A stretch of DNA of 64,000 bases from Druceiella hillmani (GCA_039881145.1 JAYKKI010000095.1:3929501-3993500), one strand, 5' to 3'. Numbered from the stretch's first letter, positions 32,396 to 43,624 are shown. Numbers and translations: made by a program. Notes: generated by a model from the letters alone, not told the origin.

Positions 32396-33215
32396 GCATA
32401 TAAATGCTTATTACAAAAAATTGTACATTTGTGTTCCCTTTATTTATCTTCAATAGGAATGAGAAATATTTTTTCTTAAAATTATTAAAAATGCTTTGAA
32501 AATTTATACCGTATTCTTATTATTTTTATCTTTGTAAATTGCTTGAGCTCTTGATCATAATTAAAATTATAAATATAAAAAAGAGTTTGTTTATTTATTT
32601 GTTTCGTTTTCACGTCAGAACTACTCAATCGATCTTCGTGAAATTATTCACACTCGTGACTATCATTAATTAAAAAATCACCCTGTTAAGATAAGAACTT
32701 GTATAGAAGCATTTCCGCGTATTTATATACTAATTAGACAAGATGGTCATAATATTTTACAAAGAATTAATCCGTAATTTATTACTTTTTTTGCCCTAGA
32801 TAAGGTATAGATCAAAGCTACTTAATATAATTAGCATTTTAATGTAATTTAAAAGAAATATAAAAGTACCACATTAATTTAACACTTCAAATATTAATAA
32901 TAGCCATAAATGAGTTTGCTTATGGAGAGCAACTTGAGATATATGAACTATTAGAGATATGAACAATTTATGTTGTAAATTAAACGATAAATAGATATTA
33001 GCAAGGATATTGGAATCTGCATAGAAAATGCCAGGACTTTATTTTTCCATATAGAAATAAGATTTTATGAGCAAATAATGCCATTCTGAAAATGGAAATT
33101 AGATTTTTAGGATACGATTTTAAATGATGTCAAAGAATGGACGCTTACAAATATTCTTCTGTATAAATTTGAAACGTAATATAAGTTATATGTATGGTAA
33201 TATTGATATAAGTTA
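32396..33215. other. AT-rich sequence, nothing recognised
   Basis: No gene recognised before the LINE remnant. Confidence 0.4.
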
Positions 33216-33219
33216 TACG

Positions 33220-33482
33220 TATGGAATGCAAGTGTACCGGAGGATATTTCAAACATTCTGCATAGACAAGATTTGAAACGAAGTAGTTCTGCTGCAAATG
33301 AACAATTATATAGAGGTAATAAGAACAATAAAAAAATGGAAAGTTGAATACTTCGGGCATGTAATGCGACACCCAGGAAGATAAAATGTACTTCATCAAA
33401 TAATATAAAGAAAGATAATCGGAAAAGAGGTCCAGATTTGAAGAGAATGTCATTGCTCCGAAATTTGAGGGGATCATTTAAT
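33220..33482 (+). pseudogene. RTE-like LINE ORF remnant (C-terminal)
   Basis: The plus-strand frame from 33220 reads, with stops, QVYRRIFQTFCIDKI, then NEVVLLQ, then IRTIKKWKVEYFGHVMRHPG. After a frameshift it reads RGPDLKRMSLLRNLRGSF. These are the post-reverse-transcriptase blocks 'YRRIL-ISW-D-I-NEEVL', 'IK-RKLEYLGHIMR' and 'GRRR-SWL-NLR-WF' that I associate with RTE-type LINE proteins in arthropods. Several stops and at least one frameshift show it is dead. It directly precedes the 105-bp array. Clade assignment is from memory. Confidence 0.7.
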
Positions 33483-33504
33483 AGATATTCGGTATCTCGT
33501 TTCA

Positions 33505-34265
33505 GAGTGTTACCGACAAAGTTATTGTAGCTAATATCGTAATCAACGTGCCATAAATGGGCAAGGCACAGAAAAAATAAGACAAGTGCTCAACTAGTTC
33601 CATTTTTACACACAGCTTATCTTCGTTTCTTTTAAACGTTATCGTAATCAACGTAGCATAAATGGACAGGGCACAGAAAAAAGAAAACAAGTGCTCAACT
33701 AGTTCCATTTTTACACAGCTTATTTTCGTTTCTTTTAAACGTTATCGTAATCAACGTAGCATAAATGGACAGGGCACAGAAAAAAGAAGACAAGTGCTCA
33801 ACTAGTTCCATTTTTACACACAGCTTATTTTCGTTTCTTTTAAACGTTATCGTAATCAACGTAGCATAAATGGACAGGGGACAGAAAAAAAAGACAAGTG
33901 CTCAACTAGTTCCATTTTTACACACAGCTTATTTTCGTTTATTTTAAACGTTATCGTAATCAACGTAGCATAAATGGACAGGGCACAGAAAAAAGAAGAC
34001 AAGTGCTCAACTAGTTCCATTTTTACACACAGCTTATTTTCGTTTCTTTTAAACGTTATCGTAATCAACGTAGCATACATGGACAGGACACAGAAAAAAG
34101 AAGACAAGTGCTCAACTAGTTCCATTTTTACACACAGCTTATTTTCGTTTCTTTTAAACGTTATCGTAATCAACGTAGCATAAATGGACAGGGCACAGAA
34201 AAAAGAAGACAAGTGCTCAACTAGTTCCATTTTTATACACAGCTTATCGTTTTTTTTAAACGTTA
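33505..34265 (+). repeat. 105-bp tandem array, about 7 copies
   Basis: 'AATCAACGT' landmarks lie at 33541, 33646, 33749, 33854, 33958, 34063 and 34168. Spacing is 105 with two copies shorter by 1-2 bases. Units carry 'CATAAATGGACAGGGCACAG', 'CAAGTGCTCAACTAGTTCCA' and 'TTTCGTTTCTTTTAAACG'. Because 105 is a multiple of three, a frame of repeated 35-residue units stays open on the minus strand (33856-34230), and one is partly open on the plus strand. No start context or conserved coding signal supports a protein. Copies are very similar, so the array is fairly recent. Confidence 0.93.
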
Positions 34266-34526
34266 ATTTCTATCTTTTTTGTACACCAAGTTCTCGACTT
34301 GTTTGTGTGTATGAGATGGAGTATGTGGAAAATGGATTAAATGAAACTTAGTGACTTTATATTATCTCTTTTTGACATTAGGTAAAGGCCAGATTAGATG
34401 ATATATAATGCTGCCTATCTCTATCGATTTTTCATTTATTAATATTGGCTTGGCTCCTGTATTTGAGTTTCATATCGAATTCACTACTGTGCATTAGGTG
34501 AAATATAACGTTTGTTAAGTTCTTTT
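34266..34526. other. AT-rich sequence
   Basis: Spacer; nothing recognised. Confidence 0.4.
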
Positions 34527-34582
34527 ACAATTCAATGAAACTACGTGATGTAGTATTATTTATATTTTCTTTAAGTTCTTTG

Positions 34583-34623
34583 CCACTACCTGGGTTTCGT
34601 TGTATTATAACATCTTCAGGTGG
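34583..34623 (-). ncRNA. Hammerhead ribozyme motif, near-intact
   Basis: Minus strand: stem I CCAC/GUGG, core CUGAAGA, stem II GUUAU/ACAAC with one A-C mismatch, GAA, stem III ACC/GGU with loop CA. The cleavage-site base is A instead of C, which the H17 rule allows but which is less common. Confidence 0.5.
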
Positions 34624-34662
34624 GCTATTAGCAAAGATAGATATAAGATCTTTGCTAATTAC

Positions 34663-34703
34663 CCACCTGAAGATGTTGTGATACAACAAAACCTAGGTCA
34701 TGG
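34663..34703 (+). ncRNA. Hammerhead motif, core mutated
   Basis: Plus strand: core CUGAAGA, stems II and III and cleavage C are kept, but G12 is A (AAA instead of GAA) and stem I is CCAC/AUGG. Outer stem I pairing AAGATCTTT/AAAGAACTT is kept with one mismatch. Probably inactive. Confidence 0.45.
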
Positions 34704-34800
34704 TAAAGAACTTAAAGAAAGTAGAAATAATACTACATCACGTAGTTTCATTTAATTGCGAATAATGAATTTCTACGAAATTAACGCCAAATATATTCAA

Positions 34801-35555
34801 TATTCTTAGTTTTAATTTATCAAATCATTTTAATTACTCATAGTCTTATTTAGTTATAATTTTCACTATCAATTTGAATGTTTTTTTACGTTTGAGGTAT
34901 ATTCTTAAGATGTATTTTTATAGTTGATGACTATTTTCATTGCGTCGTTATAAAATTAAACTTTATTTATGTTTCGTACAACTGTCCTCACTATGAAATA
35001 TGCCTCTTTAGAGATGTCCTGTCGTTTATTAAGTCGTTATAAAAACATCGACACAGCAATCGCGTCACACTTCTCTATAATCACGCAGCGTGTGGACGCT
35101 GCACACATGGGGTGTGTGGACGCTGCATTCATAAAATGAATCATATTTTGGTACAATTATTTTCTCTGGGAGTGAGCCTTCTTTTGTTGGTCCAAAGAAT
35201 TGTATCTTGATTGTAAGCATTACGCGAATCGTAATCAATCATATTTCTTTATTGTGCGTATCTATTAATGTAACTTTGCAGTGGGTTAATTTCAATGTTA
35301 TTTAAATACAGTTGATAATTTTATCAATGTGGGCTAAATTTGAAGTGAGACCGTCCATTACAAGAATAGGGAAGCAATTATGATAAGTCAAGATGTAGAT
35401 CGATTGATGATTCAAGGTTGGAGATCGATTTTATTTGTATATATTAGTAATATACCGAGATGTCTTCAAAAGCTTTGGTTTTGCAAAGTATTAAGTAGTT
35501 TCTCTTTTTTTGGCACTTACACCTAAATCATAAACCCTCCAATTTTTTTACATTC
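34801..35555. other. AT-rich sequence with a small GC patch
   Basis: Around 35085-35130 the block GTGTGGACGCTGCA occurs twice, 24 bp apart. Otherwise AT-rich and unrecognised. Confidence 0.4.
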
Positions 35556-35559
35556 GCGG

Positions 35560-36790
35560 TTTGAAGCAAGGATAAATTATATACAGCTATATATCTCGAT
35601 AGTAAAACGGAAGATCACACACGTTTCTATCAGTCCTTCTGTCACAGCCGCTTTTTTAGAAACTACTTGAGGAAAAAAATATGAAATTGTGTGTTAGAAA
35701 CTACTTGAGGAAAAAAATATGAAACTCGTTAACGACGAAAAAAGTTACATGAAAATTTTAGGACGGCAAATTAAGTACTCAATTAGGGATTTTTAAAATC
35801 CTATTATAGTGGGGTATCATTCTATACCGATAGTAAAAACGGAGGATAGTAAGTACGGATAGTAAAATTCGATAGCGGTAGAAAAAAGGGTTCCAAAAAT
35901 AATTTTTCATAACGTTAGGTAGTATATCTTCAGACATATACTGAAAAACATATAAAAGTACGTCTCGCCCTTATTTCTGAACCTACCGAACTAAAAATTA
36001 TGATTAGAATAGTTTTTTTAGAAGTTTATGCAAATATTGTAGGAATGCTATAATAATGAATTTAGATGTCACAGTGAAATTTTGAGATATTCATGATATA
36101 TACACGACACATGAATTTTGAGATATTCATGATATATACACGCCACATGAGTTTTGAGATATTCATGATATATACACGACACATGAATTTTCAGATATTC
36201 ATGATAATATACACGACACATGAATTTTGAGATATTCATGATATACACGACACATGAATTTTGAGATATTCATGATATATACACGACACATGAATTTTGA
36301 GATATTCATGATACATACACGACACATGAATTTTGAGATATTCGTGATATATACACGACACATGAATTTTGAGATATTCATGATAATATACACGACACAT
36401 GAATTTTGAGATATTCATGATAATATATACGACACATAAATTTTGAGATATTCATGATAATATACACGACACATGAATTTTGAGATATTCATGATAATAT
36501 ACACGACACATGAATTTTGAGATATTCATGATAATATATACGACACATAAATTTTGAGATATTCATGATAATATACACGACACATGAATTTTGAGATATT
36601 CATGATAATATATACGACACATGAATTTTGAGATATTCATGATAATATATAATACACGTCCCCCTTACCTAATGATATTAGGTATTAATCCTTCTACCTA
36701 ATGATATTAGGTATTAATCCTCCTACCTATATTAGGTAAAATATTTATTGCGTAAGAAAGTCCATATAAGTAATAACTTAGTATATACAG
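35560..36790 (+). mobile_element. Dispersed repeat with internal tandem expansion
   Basis: Head and body blocks ('TCCTTCTGTCACAGCC', 'TTAAGTACTCAATTAGGG', 'CATAACGTTAGGTAGTATAT') lead into the 36-38 bp array (36075-36655). They then lead into the tail ('CCCCCTTACCTAATGATATT', 'ATATTTATTGCGTAAGAAAG') shared with 8.27 and 44.09 kb. An internal 32-bp direct repeat with 'AGAAACTACTTGAGGAAAAA' occurs at 35658 and 35697. The tail start itself is duplicated ('CCTAATGATATTAGGTATTA' twice). Confidence 0.55.
36075..36655 (+). repeat. 36-38 bp tandem array, about 15 copies
   Basis: Units hold 'ATTTTGAGATATTCATGATA' and 'TATACACGACACATGA'. Spacing varies between 36 and 38 because of ATATATACA versus AATATACA length variants. 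The short frames of repeated residues on the minus strand are artefacts. A single diverged copy of the same module sits at the equivalent place in the element at 8.22-8.27 kb. Confidence 0.93.
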
Positions 36791-36811
36791 TAATTTAACT
36801 TCAAATGGTGA

Positions 36812-37069
36812 CAATTAAATGAAACTACGTGATGTAGTATTATTTCTACTTTCTTTAAGTTATTTACCACGACCTAGGTTTCGTTGTATTACAATCTATG
36901 CTTTTTTTTGCTGAATCTTTGCTAATAGCGCATCTAAAGATGTTGTAATACAACGAAACCTAGGTAGTGGCAAAGAACTTAAAGAAAGTAGAAATAATAC
37001 TACATCAAATAGTTTCATTTAATTGTGAATAATGAATTTCTATAGAATTAACGCCAAATATATTCAATA
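36812..37069. mobile_element. Hammerhead-bearing inverted-repeat element, copy 4
   Basis: Flanked by TTCAAATGGTGA (36800-36811) and TTCAAACGGTGA (37070-37081), a 12-bp target-site duplication with one mismatch. Same orientation as copy 3. The centre is disrupted: the left arm has lost the CUGAAGA core and gained a T-run (36902-36909). The right-arm motif is at 36930-36970. No protein is encoded. Confidence 0.83.
36930..36970 (+). ncRNA. Hammerhead motif, degenerate
   Basis: Stem II GUUGU/ACAAC, GAA and stem III ACC/GGU are kept. The core reads CUAAAGA, the cleavage base is A, and stem I (GCAU/GUGG) no longer pairs fully. Inactive by inspection. Confidence 0.4.
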
Positions 37070-37081
37070 TTCAAACGGTGA

Positions 37082-37659
37082 ATGAAACCTACGACATGCG
37101 AACCAGGTTTTGGACTTGGGCGGTTTTTTATTTATTAATCTTTATACTTGCAGAGCGTTTCGGTTTATTATTTTGAAGTAATTTTTATAAGTAATTGGCT
37201 AACAATGCAGTTGTTTGTAAATTATCCCATTATCACTAAATAATTAAGAAATTAAAAATTATAATAGCAAAATAAGGCAAAGAAAATGAGAGAAAAGCCA
37301 TGATATTTTTATTCCACGTTGATCTCGCTTTCCAAAATATTTGCAATGACCAAAGTTAGATTTACTAAATAACATTTTATAATAAATGGTCTGCTGAATA
37401 CCGGGAGTGGTATTTTCGGTTCGATTGTTGATAATTATTAAAATAATAGGTCACTGCTCTTCTTAACTTCATGTACTGTGCTTGCAGTGAGAGTAAGATG
37501 ATAATACGGCTGTCACTTTATCTCACATCTTGATTCAACAGATATCTATCATCTACTTGAGTTACACGAAACATAATTATTCGTTCATCTGTCGGGCCAT
37601 CTGGCTAGATGCCGGCAGCAACGTCCGGCACCCGCCACTGTTTAAATTCAAATAAAAAA
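37082..37659. other. AT-rich sequence, GC-richer at the right
   Basis: No gene. 37590-37650 has 'GGCTAGATGCCGGCAGC' and 'GTCCGGCACCCGCC'. It abuts the 138-bp array. Confidence 0.4.
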
Positions 37660-38204
37660 CGTAAGCTCGACCATTGGGCCACGGTAAACAATTTAAAAGC
37701 ATTAGATCCACAGATACAAGCAGGGTATATCGTTATATACGTATTAAATAACGAATATAAAATGAAGAATAACCTTACAATTTAATTAAGGAAAAAACGT
37801 AAGCTCGACCATTGGGCCACGATAAACAATTTAAAATCATTAGATCCACAGATACAAGCAGGGTATATCGTTATATACGTATTAAATAACGAATATAAAA
37901 TGAAGAATAACCTTACAATTTAATTAAGGAAAAAACGTAAGCTCGACCATTGGGTCACTGTAAACAATATAAAATCATTAGATCCACAGATACAAACAGG
38001 GTATATCGTTATATACGTATTAAATAACGAATATAAAATGAAGAATAACCTTACAATTTAATTAAGGAAAAAACGTAAGCTCGACCATTGGGCCACTGTA
38101 AACAATTTAAAATCATTAGATCCACAGATACAAGCAGGGTATATCGTTATATACGTATTAAATAACGAATATAAAATGAAGAATAACCTTACAATTTAAT
38201 TAAG
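37660..38204 (+). repeat. 138-bp tandem array, 4 copies, nearly identical
   Basis: Units begin CGTAAGCTCGACCATTGGG at 37660, 37798, 37936 and 38074 (exact 138-bp steps) and end with 'CTTACAATTTAATTAAG'. Only a handful of substitutions separate copies, so this is one of the youngest amplifications here. Not coding. Confidence 0.95.
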
Positions 38205-38315
38205 AATTTCAATCTTTGTGGAATATCAAGAAAGCTAAATATACACATAGGTTAATCAATGATATAGTTATTTAAAATTAAAACACTTTTGGTTATACGA
38301 TGTTGAAAATCAGCA
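38205..38315. other. AT-rich spacer
   Basis: Nothing recognised. Confidence 0.4.
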
Positions 38316-38660
38316 TAGCGCGCTACGCCGGCGAGCGATTTTTGTTGGTGTTGTGTCGGCGGTTGACATCTGCAGACTTTTGTCGGAGAAGGTCGGTGAC
38401 GGACTTTCTATCAGCTCAACTCATACATCAAGAGGCGCTCGCCGCCGACAAAATGTTTCTCCATCAGCGCGTGTTAAGTCCCATGTATCCTTTTCTCCGT
38501 TAGGTAAGAATCGGCCGTATACACTCCAATTATTGAACTTTTTTCACGATCGGCTTTTGTAGGACATGTGCGTATAAAGTATTAATAAATATCATATGTT
38601 CTATTTCATCTGATTATTGTCGGACCGATTATTGTCGGTCGCCTGCGCTTCGTGCGAGAC
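38316..38660 (+). mobile_element. GC-rich dispersed repeat, copy A
   Basis: Shares with 55030-55255 the blocks 'GACTTTTGTCGGAGAAGGTC' versus 'GACTTTTGTGGGAAAAGGTT', then 'GACGGACTTTC' versus 'GGCCGTCTTTCC', then 'TCATACATCAAGAGGCG' versus 'CCGTACATGTGAAGAGGTG', then 'CATATGTTCTATTTCATCTG' versus 'TCATTTGTTCTATTTTCTCC'. Two diverged copies in one window indicate a dispersed element. Overlapping open frames here are by-products of its GC content. Confidence 0.5.
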
Positions 38661-39339
38661 TCTTAACGTCCACTTTTGAAAACTCTCGACAATTTAAAAA
38701 ATTAATTCACGAACACTTGAATATTCAAGTACTTGAAGCACGCGATTATGACCCACATGGGCGTCTGCAAATTATTAACATTATTATATTATCATTTGAT
38801 AGGCAGAGTTACAACCATAAATGGTGCGGTTGCTTACATACTTAATATAGATTATGGTCTTATTACTTCTGGCTCTTGAGTCGAGTTTTATTTGCTTTTA
38901 AGCGTTTATAAATGTACATACATAATGGCTAAAGTTAAATTTATGTAATAGTATAGTTAATGATGTTACAGCTAACGATTTTAATTAACTTGTGTGGTTA
39001 AATATAAAGCGGTACAAAGAAAAATAGGGTAATCAAAGTATATGTAAATTTTATATAGCTGTAGATTATGTCAAAAAGAAGAAAAAGTGTTAAAAGAAAT
39101 ATGGGTTCAATTATTTAGGGCTGTCGATATAGAAAACGGGTAAGAATATATCTAATGGAAGGTTATAACGCTAAAGAGCGAATAGTTTTCGAAACTATTT
39201 ATTAATTAATTTGCGTAGTTAAATACTTGCTTAACTTACCACTTGATACTTGCCAATGTGATAAGCATGATATTGCGTAACAAAAAAAGAATGAATCAAA
39301 TAAAAAAAGCCATAATTTAAAACAAAGTAACAGTATAAA
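38661..39339. other. AT-rich sequence
   Basis: No gene recognised. Confidence 0.4.
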
Positions 39340-39720
39340 ATATAGTGGACAAATGTTACTTACGAGTAGAAATCTCACTATGAGGCTTATGTACCCATTT
39401 ACTCACGCTTAATAAACAATTAAAAGAATATAGTATTTCTATGAAACTATTAAAAATATTAATGTTTTATTTTTACTATATAAATATTTACACATACTAG
39501 AGTATGACATTCCGTAGATACATAATATAAAATAAACAGTTTTCTGTCTCTGTTCGGAATAACTCAACTTCTATAAGAGCAAAAAAAAACAAAGCGATTA
39601 CTGACATACTCAGGCTATTCCGTTCATCGCATATATCCCTTCTTAGAAAAGAATGAAACAGAAAACGTTCCGCGTAGTAGTATTTTTAGGAAACTATTAT
39701 AAAAACGTTTTATTTTTCCT
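39340..39720. mobile_element. Dispersed AT-rich repeats (two families)
   Basis: 39375-39420 matches the family at 17.4 kb. 39565-39680 ('CAGGCTATTCCGTTCATCGC', 'TTAGAAAAGAATGAAACAGA') matches 41090-41185 ('CAGGCTGTCCCGTTCACCG', 'TTAGGAAAGAATGAAGCAAA'). Confidence 0.4.
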
Positions 39721-41015
39721 AAACTGTCTAATATATCTTTTACGAAAGTAAAAATAATGTTTATTTCTGAACTGTGTCGTTTAGAATGTTCGCTGTAGAT
39801 TTCTGATAAACGTTTAAGCGTTTCAGAGATTTAGAGTTTTCAGAGATGGGGAGCTGACATATTTTGTGGATATTTTTAGCAGTGTTACTATCTTTCAAAC
39901 CATTATAAAAGGAGAAAAGGTTTTGGAAACCTCATATCTTGTTTTTTCGATTAATACACCGCGCAAGACACGGGATATTAAATATATTTCTTTCGAGTTT
40001 AAAAATGGCCACAACGAGACACAGATGGACTAATACGTGAGTCATCTTTTGAGGATATTGTTTTTTTTCCTTTTCAGGTACGAAAACTTCAAATTGACAT
40101 TTATAAGTAACTATTATAATCATTATTAATAAACAAGAAATGTGGTTCACGGTAGCACCACGCACAAACTAGTTAAAAAGATAGTCACAAAAAGCAAATA
40201 TATAAAAGAGATAGTCGTATTGAAGACGAGATAATTACTTGTTTTTGGAGTGTTAATGATATGTCTGTACAGATGTAATAAAGGACATGTATTTAATTAA
40301 CACATGTGATTTTGTGAATTAAAATGAGTAGAAAATATTGAGAAACGTATGAAAATTCTAAACCGTTTTTGAGAAAATTAAATTCAAAGTTGAGAATTCA
40401 AGGAAAAAAATTACATTATTCTCCGAATGTACTTAGATCGACGTATGGATTCACGTACTTGAATAATAGACATGTATAATTTAACGCCATTGTATACCTT
40501 GTGATACGGACATTTTCGAATGGCGTCATAATTAGCATACTGTATTTATGTTATGCCACATACGTAAGAAGTAATATCGAAAAGGGCGCAAAACAAATAG
40601 AAGAGACTATGTAAAAATACTTACGTACAATAAGTGTGTTTGTCGTAAAGGACATTATTAAACGTAAAGGATTGACTAATTCATTTTATTTTTCAACAAT
40701 CGGATGTTAACAAAGCAAGGAGATAGTAAATTTACTATTCTCTTTGTCATTTACAGATAAACAGCTTGTCCTGATCGAAGTCTAACATTAAAAAGAACTT
40801 GAACCCCATAATACTAAAGGTAAAACATATCGAGTTACAGAGGGATGACGCGTGCGGACAAACAAACCCCTATTACAAATCTACCCTCTCTGGATGTTGT
40901 GGATACGTACATTTAGGTGTATATTTCGTCAGTAATTTAACAGATTTGAGTCAAAAGTTGATATGATAATAGTGAATAAAAACCGAACAAAATGCCTATA
41001 TTTGGAAATAAAAAT

Positions 41016-41018
<3 letters not shown>
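39721..41018. other. AT-rich sequence
   Basis: 'GAAAATTCTAAACCGTTTTTG' at 40351 looks like a remnant of the lepidopteran repeat's 'TTTCTGAGAAAA' region. No gene recognised. Confidence 0.35.

Positions 41019-41052
<34 letters not shown>
41019..41052. repeat. (TA)n microsatellite
   Basis: Uninterrupted TA dinucleotides. Confidence 0.95.
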
Positions 41053-41054
<2 letters not shown>

Positions 41055-41400
41055 CTGTTCTATCTGAAGCATTTATTTGAAAAATGTCATGCCTACAGAT
41101 GTAACTATAATAGCAAAAGAAACAAAAGAATTACAGACGTTTGCAGGCTGTCCCGTTCACCGTCCCTTAGGAAAGAATGAAGCAAAAAAATTTTCACGTA
41201 ATAAGCTCATATTCGTAACACGTCATACTTTTGGGCAAGCCTGTATCTCATATATTCGTATTTTGTGCTTGATTAATGCTCGTTATTCTCTGTTCTGCTC
41301 AAACTCCATTGCGTTCCAGCATTTGGTGCATTCACAGTTTCTGAAGGCCCATGGAAAAAAGTTCATAAGAATAGAATAATAACCATTATGTTACATTTTT
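41053..41400 (+). mobile_element. Dispersed repeat fragment, second copy
   Basis: 41090-41185 is the diverged partner of 39565-39680. A 100-codon frame (41077-41379) crosses it but starts at TTG and shows no motif, so it is not called as a gene. Confidence 0.35.
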
Positions 41401-43542
41401 GTAACTTTTTGTTTAATTTAATTTAAATAAATAAAACGCCAAAACATGTGAAATCCAACTTAACGACCAAAAAATGTCGAATTCTTTATGATAAGTGATT
41501 ACTTTGTGTACTTCTAACTGCACACCCGACAAGTAAGTACGCACGCCGGGTCTATATAGCATTTTGTAAGAGCTATAAACGTTATTTTTGCATACTCGTA
41601 AAAGAGTCACCTAGTACGAAAAAATACTGATGTAGCGCACATCTAGTGAAAATTGTATCCCGTTGTACCCTCCATAAACGGATGTAACATATTTACCCAC
41701 GAAACTCGCACGCCTGATAGAGCCATTGAATAAAGTAAAACTCTAAAAGAGCGAGAAAGAAATTCATTTTCACAAGACAGAATGAATGTAAATGTCAGTT
41801 AGCAGTTTATTTTGACTAATATAAAAAAATGGCTACACTTAAAAAAGCGTTTGATATTAATTATTTTCTGGTAACTATTGCTAAAAAGTGATTACTTTCC
41901 TTAGATTTTTATTTTTATTTTCATTTCTCATTAAAAATTATTGATATATTTAAAAAGTTTATTTGTCCATTATCAGAAATTACGGTTTATTTCTGTAAAC
42001 CTATTTCCACCGATCCCCCTTTATATATCGTTCGTTTTCACGAAGGTTACAAAGTAGACATATTCTTAGGAATACGACTCAATTTCATATTTATTGACAC
42101 GTTTGGAAATAATTCACATTTGTTTTCGTCAACCGGTTAATCAATTTTCGATGCAATTTGTAACCTAAAATAGAGTAATTTATGACTCGTACTTAAAGAC
42201 ACGTGTTGCGGTAGTGCGGTAAAGAAAAACGTATTAAATGCTTAATTAGCTACCCGCCCTTGTGACCGCAGCAGGCAATAAGCCGCGCACACACAGGTCG
42301 AAATAGTTTCGTTTAAACATTGTTCAAAATTATCTTTATAATTTCTAGAAATATGTATACAATTAAACACAACAGTTTTTGACATAAATATTAATTACTT
42401 GAGTTATCCACGGTAACAGCAATTTATTTTCAACAAAAGATTAAAAAAAAATTAATTCTAACCTTGGGATTGTAATCGTTTTGATTTATTTTTTTTCAAA
42501 TTGATATAGTAGGAATTTCTTACTAATTACTCTTGAAAATATAAGACAAAAATAATTTATATCATGGAGTTAAGATCCCCCCTCAAATGAAGAAGGCAAA
42601 GCGACTTTCGGTGCAAGCAATATTTTAATCAGTTCGATATACGAAATACAAATAATAATTTTGTTAGCTTTCTCTTATTCCTGCACGTACAAATAGAATG
42701 AAAGAAACAGACGATTATTTTTGCTACTCTCGGCTAATTTCTCCTTATTTGTGCACTGCCATTGCGGAATCAATAAAAATTATTATCTTTAGCGTCTTCA
42801 GTAAGGTCGCCATGCCCTGGCGAGACGGTCGTGTCTCTATAATCTATATAATTGTTTTATTGGAGCCTTTATTTTTCATAAAACATTTTTTAGAGCTTTT
42901 AAGTGCTTTTATTAATGTTCATTTCGCTTTGAATGTTTATTGATTCATTGGTTAATGTTTATTGATTCATTTGTGAATCTAAAAATACAAAATATTTATA
43001 AGCCATATAAAGTGCGCTCTTATTTATAATACATATTATGTAGTTCGATGTATTAGGTGTGTGACAAAGTATTTTAATATGCTACCTTCTTTAAATAACA
43101 CTTTTTCTTACATGTTGCCCGTATATTTATTTATGTACACCCATATAAGGAAGAAAACATGAACACATTTTCAAAGAGAAAAATATACTTTCATTTTTCA
43201 GAAAGAAAGAAAAAACCGACACATTCGAATATGTTTTTTTAGCAGAGTTTAGCAGTTTGTTTTCTTTAGAAGTTTTTAATTATTTCTTTTACATACTTAT
43301 GTCTTTTGGAAATCACATTCTATGTTTATATCATTTAATTTCTTAAGAATTTAATTTGTCAGTTAAAATTTTCTTAGTAGGTTCCCAAAACACTTAATCG
43401 ATCTATCTACAGAATTGTCTATCAAAATATTCTGAAAAGACTCTAAATATTCTGTATTAAATCGAATTTTCTTCAGTATATATTTTATTCCTACCGCTTA
43501 TTTGCTTCAATACCGCTAACAAGTATATACTAATTTTTAACA

Positions 43543-43545
<3 letters not shown>
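41401..43545. other. AT-rich sequence
   Basis: No gene recognised. A patch at 42185-42300 ('GACACGTGTTGCGGTAGTGC', 'CCCGCCCTTGTGACCGCAGC') is GC-richer and unique. Confidence 0.35.

Positions 43546-43610
<65 letters not shown>
43546..43610. repeat. (TA)n microsatellite
   Basis: TA run with one AAATA interruption; part of a false Tyr/Ile ORF. Confidence 0.95.
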
Positions 43611-43614
<4 letters not shown>

Positions 43615-43624
43615 TTAGATGCAC

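Larger units (their letters stand above)
34528..34800. mobile_element. Hammerhead-bearing inverted-repeat element, copy 3
   Basis: Opposite orientation to copies 1, 2 and 5: the end module (ATTAACGCCAAATATATTC) is at the right. The two arms are almost complete mirror images meeting at AAGATAGATATAAGATCTT. Motifs lie at 34583-34623 (minus) and 34663-34703 (plus). No clear target-site duplication could be picked out. No protein is encoded. Confidence 0.82.

Noticed and set aside
33856..34230. 124-codon minus ORF of repeated 35-residue units
   Set aside because: It is produced by the 105-bp array, whose length is a multiple of three. The opposite strand is also open and there is no coding signal.
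36199..36418. Repetitive short minus ORFs
   Set aside because: They are readings of the 36-38 bp tandem array in different frames.
41077..41379. 100-codon plus ORF
   Set aside because: It starts at TTG, overlaps a dispersed repeat that also occurs at 39.57 kb, and contains no recognisable domain.
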